Position numbers and translations under genes: made by a program | The notes under the pieces: model-generated | Told to the model about the DNA's origin: nothing | Databases searched by the model: none | The model's input: only the letters and a program-made list of their open reading frames with translations | Shown here: piece after piece, positions 60,272 through 64,000 of the stretch | How the letters are laid out: each line of letters opens with the position of its first letter | How positions within the stretch are numbered: position 1 is the first letter of the stretch | Assembly: GCA_032358165.1 (NCBI GenBank) | Contig: JAALGY010000019.1 | Location: 1,054,001-1,118,000 of the forward strand | Direction: 5' to 3' | DNA from: Diplosphaera chodatii | Taxonomy: Eukaryota > Chlorophyta > Trebouxiophyceae > Prasiolales > Stichococcaceae | DNA length: 64,000 nucleotides

Positions 60272-62881
60272 ATGACGATGGGCACTGGCTGGCGACGCTT
60301 CTCCGAGAAGGTGGATGCACGCTTATGCATAGCCAACGTCCACGCATGTTGCTGCGTCAGTTTGGCCGCCAAGAAGCGGCCGCTGCTGTGATCTTGAGCG
60401 CTGGTTGTTCGACAGGCAGCTCGGCGCTCTTTTGTGGTAAGCCAGCACAAGCGCGCTGCAGGCAATGCTGATACTCGTAGGACGCATGATTGCAGGCGCG
60501 TCAGAAATGGCACATCACGCTGGACCGCAGCTTCCCGGCCACAGTCAACCTCCGCAACGAGGCGATGATGCGGGAGGCGGGAGAGTTCGCCACGCACCTG
60601 CGGCGCTGCGAGAAGGACATCCGCACCCTCAAAAACGCTACGGAGGGTGAGACAGTGTGTCCAGCTATGCGTGCTGCAAGTTGCTGCCTGATGCAGGTGC
60701 AAACCAACTCGGCACAGATCGCAAGTAACATGATCGGCTGATGACTGCACCGGCGCTGCTGTGCGGCTTCTGCCTGCGATAGCATGTATCACGCTATGGT
60801 TCATTCCTGCATGCGTGTCCCACATGCCGGTTCCGGAGTTCACAAGCATGTCAGTGTGCTGTGCATTATCATTTGTCATGTGATGGGTACCCATGTTGCT
60901 CACCATACCTGGTCGCAGGTCTGCTGATGACCACAAAGCTGGTGCTGTCAGCGCCGCTCCCGCGGGTGTATGAGGACACGGGCAACGGCCGTGTGGTGCC
61001 GACGCCATCCAGCAATGGGCCAGAGCCGGAGGCCGCCCGCATTGGCGGCGAGTTCAAAGTGGACGAGCTGACGCGTGTGTCGCGTGAGACGGTATGTCAA
61101 CGTGTCATCAGTCATCAAGCTGTGAGGGACTGATGAGCTGCAAAGGACATGCTGGCGGACGTGAGGCTATGTACGGAGGCGCCAACATCCAAAGCTAACA
61201 GCTCTGCACATGGTCGACCATGGCACGTCTACACTTTGCTGATACGCTGATTGTGGTGACCTGACAGGCGAGGAAGCTGGACACGGAAGTGTTGGCGCCC
61301 ATGGCGCGCTGGAACACCGCCTTCCACACAGTCGAGGTGATGTTCAGCCCAACGTCTGAGATGTTGTCGCCTCTTAGGCAACGCGATGTAGCACTTGCAT
61401 CTACAGATTCGGACTGCCTAGCTTAGGCGGTTCTAACGACGGCTGCAGATGCGAATGAAGAAGCTGGAGGAGATCAGGTTGGAGGTGGACTCACGGCGGC
61501 GCACCGTGCAAGAGCTCACCATCAAGGTGTTCCATCTCACACTCATGCTAGCTCATCCAACACGTAGCACAGGGGTCGCAGCCTTGCATCGAGCTCAAGT
61601 GGCTATCACGCAGGCTCAACATGTGACATGCGCTAGACACAGCACAAGTGACACCCCAGGCTGCACCCTGCAGGTGGAGAAGCAGCGGGACAAGCTGCCG
61701 CAGACGCGCGCCAAGGGCGAGGACGAGATGAACAACACCATAAAAACGCTGCAGCACAAAGAAAACAAGCTCGCAGGTGAGCAACTGCACGGTCCAAGGG
61801 TCAACACCTGAGGTGGACTCTGTTCGCAGTCACCAGCTAAGAATCGGTCAGTCGGCAAGCACAAGTCGTGAGCACTCCATCCGGATTTGAGACAATGGTT
61901 CAAGATGTAGCAACTCTCTGGCTGCAGCGGCGCGGCAGTCGTTCAAGGAGCACGAGGCGCTGGTGTACCAGCAGCTTGCACAGCTCATCCGTGACGGTGT
62001 GTGGCTGAAGTCCTACATCGCCGCCGTCATGCGTGTGGAGCAGGCGCGCCCCATCCGCAGTGTTGATGCTTGCCATCTGATGCGTCTGGACATGGGAGCT
62101 CGGTGTTGCCAGTGCTGCCTGGCCTCCCGCCCCTGCCAACCTGCTTGTGATCAGGTCAGGGCGCACGGCACATGACATGTCAATGACAGGGACTGTGCCA
62201 AACAACCGCAGGAGGCGTTTACGACAGCGTACAACTGCATGGGCCCGTCGCGTGCCAGCGTGGGCGCCAGCATGAGCGAGGGCGTGCGCGCCTCGGAGGC
62301 CATGAGCGATGGCCGCCAGGCCACCCAATCGCAGGCCCTGGTGAGCGCATGCTCCAAGGCCAACATTGCATATGAAGCCGCTGGCATAGACTTCAGCTGT
62401 GCGCTGTTGGAATGTACAACTGTACAACCGCCGGATGATCGTCCTACCATAAGTGCTCTCGTTGCTGGTGCACAGAGCCCGGCGGGCGCGATGATGCGGC
62501 AGGTGGTGTCGAAGATGGCGCGCAGAACGCAGCAGCAGTCGCAGCAGCCGCTGGGCGGCGGCAAGGAGAACTCTGCCATCTTCGATGCGCCCTCCGCGCC
62601 CACGCACCGCATCAATGCCGACGCCAGCGCCGCACCAGCCTCGCGGTGCGTAGTGCCACGAAACTCACGTGCTGCCCACTGGCATTACGCTCAGGGTACT
62701 GTGCATGGTCCTGATGGTTTGTTTGTGGAGCATCACGCTTCGCTGGTAGGAACATGAACAGCTCCTCGAGACACACGTTTGGCAGTCAACTGCTGACATG
62801 TAAGCGTACTGCCTGCGCCGCAGGTATGATCGCTATGGTGACAGCACCGCATACAGCAACCAGCAGGCGCCCGCCTGGTGA
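60272..62881 (+). CDS. BAR-domain protein, 10 exons
   Basis: BAR dimers sense or make membrane curvature. Exons: 60272-60310, 60496-60646, 60919-61091, 61268-61336, 61449-61526, 61674-61776, 61928-62043, 62212-62340, 62476-62645, 62824-62881; 361 residues. It begins MTMGTGWRRFSEK, an amphipathic start as in N-BAR proteins. BAR hallmarks: VLAPMARWNTAFHTVEMRMK, KKLEEIRLEVDSRRRTVQEL, DKLPQTRAKGEDEMNNTIK, EHEALVYQQLAQLIRDGVWL, SYIAAVMRVEQ and EAFTTAYN. The Ser/Gln-rich tail (MARRTQQQSQQPLGGGKEN) is likely disordered; no SH3 domain is seen. The end of exon 7 is ambiguous: either a weak GC donor at 62044 keeping VEQ, or a GT donor after 62034 that drops those three residues; both keep frame. Confidence 0.88.
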
Positions 62882-63508
62882 AGTGTCACCAATGGCTGGA
62901 TATATGGTGCTGTGTGTCGGCATACAGCACACTCAGCTTGAAGCAAGGTCTGCAGCGGGGTTGACATCGCCTTGAAACCATGACATGCGTTGTGTGTTGT
63001 GGGCGCTACCTGCATAAGGCGGCATCTCAGTATCGAGCATCAAGGGAGCATGTGGTTTGTGTTGACCAGTCTGGGTAGCACTGGAGCGCCAGCTTCAGGT
63101 GCAGGTTTGTAAGCCACGTTTTGGTCGTGTAATGCTTCAGATTACGGCAGTTTCACTAGACACAATGAAACCGGCTGTACACGCAAAGAAAAGCAATATG
63201 GAACAACAATCCTATGGTACAGCACAACAGCAATGGAGAGTCCTCGACCAACGTGAACATTGCAATTCGTGCTGGCCAGGGTTGTGCACGACTGTCAACG
63301 CTCGACACGGTACACAACTGCAATTGGAGGAGGGAACGCCAGCAACGAAGCGAGGGAGGGGTAAAACCGTGTGGGCACCTGCATATTGGGACACCTTAAA
63401 GGAGAGGGTCCACCAAAACCTTCCACTACGCGCAGCGCAGAGAGACGTTCTCACTGGCTCTGCCTTAGCCTTAGTGGCCCACGAGTCCGCCTCATGTGAG
63501 GCAGCAGC
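62882..63508. other. Convergent spacer between BAR gene and HSP20-like gene
   Basis: About 630 bases of presumed 3' UTR on both sides. A 217-codon + strand open frame from 63099 runs antisense into the HSP20-like exons and has no family signal. No RNA gene seen. Confidence 0.35.
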
Positions 63509-64000
63509 TCAGGAGTTGCGCCAGAAGCTGACGCGCAGCACGCCATTGTCCAGCTCCGCTGAGGCACGGCGGCTGTCGGCGTCCGCGGGCAGCCGCCACG
63601 TGGAGGTGAAGGAAGTCCACTTCTGCTTAGGCACCAGACCTGCGCCACAGGGTTGGCAGATTTCAGGTTGGCAAAGAGGCTGGTCCATCGCTGCCGACCT
63701 GCAGCACCACCTTGATGCACATCAAGCGCAGCAGCTTGATAGTCCACACTGAAGTGCCGCACATGATAGGTTAGCATGTGTGCATCTACTTTCAAGTGCT
63801 GCACACCTTTGTCGGTGCGGTGGATTGCGGGGGCGACAGCCCGGCCATGCACAGGGATCACGGGTCGACGCCCTGAGACCGTCAGCTGATGGCCATTCAC
63901 TTCTACCCTCAGGTCCTCTGCACAGAACGTCTCAGGCCTGAAACATCCATCACGTGCCATGGTGGGTGCCAAACGTGGGCTGCATCAGCCTGCTACTGAC
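63509..64000 (-). CDS. HSP20/alpha-crystallin domain protein (C-terminal part, N terminus outside window)
   Basis: Small heat-shock-type chaperone domain. On the minus strand, after an acceptor near 63944, the first beta strands read AEDLRVEVNGHQLTVSGRRP (about 63922-63863). The later strands read FTSTWRLPADADSRRASAEL then DNGVLRVSFWR (about 63620-63515), ending in a TGA at 63511-63509. The pattern of a VEV-strand, an SGRR turn, a WRLP strand and an ENGVLxV-type strand is typical of the fold. The final I-x-I motif is absent, and the segment between the two blocks is an intron whose borders I did not fix. The N-terminal part lies beyond the right edge. Confidence 0.72.

Noticed and set aside
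63099..63752. 217-codon + strand open frame
   Set aside because: It is antisense to the HSP20-type exons, has no family signal and no intron structure like its neighbours.
1..64000. Bacterial-style operons, CRISPR arrays, phage or toxin-antitoxin genes
   Set aside because: All recognisable genes are spliced eukaryotic genes; no regularly spaced repeats or ribosome-binding-site patterns were seen.

Overview
This window comes from a nuclear genome of a photosynthetic eukaryote, most likely a chlorophyte green alga. Nearly every gene is cut by short GT-AG introns, with exons often 50 to 200 nt long and acceptors commonly reading TGCAG. The gene set includes a plant-type carotenoid isomerase, a plant/animal 7-dehydrosterol reductase and an OPR-RAP organelle RNA protein, families that together point to green algae. 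I see no bacterial operons, CRISPR array or viral genes. Lineage below chlorophyte cannot be settled by eye. I built the models by hand from splice phase and remembered family sequence. Where exon coordinates are listed, the phases close to a stop without a frameshift.

Layout, left to right: the 3' exon of an unknown gene (+, 39-217); DHCR7/DWF5 sterol reductase (+, 624-3434); UTP25 rRNA-processing factor (-, 3713-7919); organellar TypA/BipA GTPase (+, 8158-12585); an FKBP12-type prolyl isomerase (-, 13024-14044); a Rab3GAP regulatory-subunit-like protein (-, 14583-17252); an intronless mitochondrial phosphate carrier (-, 17806-18957); a CHY/RING (RCHY1/PIRH2-type) ubiquitin ligase (+, 19507-21478); an OPR-RAP protein (-, 22454-26448); carotenoid isomerase CRTISO (+, 26861-30541); ribosomal protein uL4 (-, 30894-33681); a calmodulin/centrin-like protein (+, 33922-34796). 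Next comes a 5.5 kb segment bounded by a near-identical inverted repeat (35296-40837). After it lie ESCRT-II SNF8/VPS22 (+, 41218-42701), EAF6 (-, 43052-43742), separase (+, 44160-55257), THOC1 (-, 55463-59765), a BAR-domain protein (+, 60272-62881) and the C-terminal part of an HSP20-type protein (-, 63509 to the right edge).

The genes are housekeeping genes from separate pathways (sterols, carotenoids, ribosome assembly and translation, chromatin, mRNA export, endosomes, cell division). They do not form one linked system. Their order is striking for its regular alternation of head-to-head and tail-to-tail pairs. Several divergent pairs share 240-550 bp spacers that are probably bidirectional promoters.

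The least ordinary observations are the 5.5 kb inverted-repeat segment with no recognisable transposase, four GC-AG introns with a strong GCAAG donor (two of them in the uL4 gene), a perfect 16-bp hairpin next to a 3' splice site inside the RAP-domain coding region, and a Rab3GAP2-like gene that keeps only the N-terminal domain. I did not find a convincing new multi-gene system.
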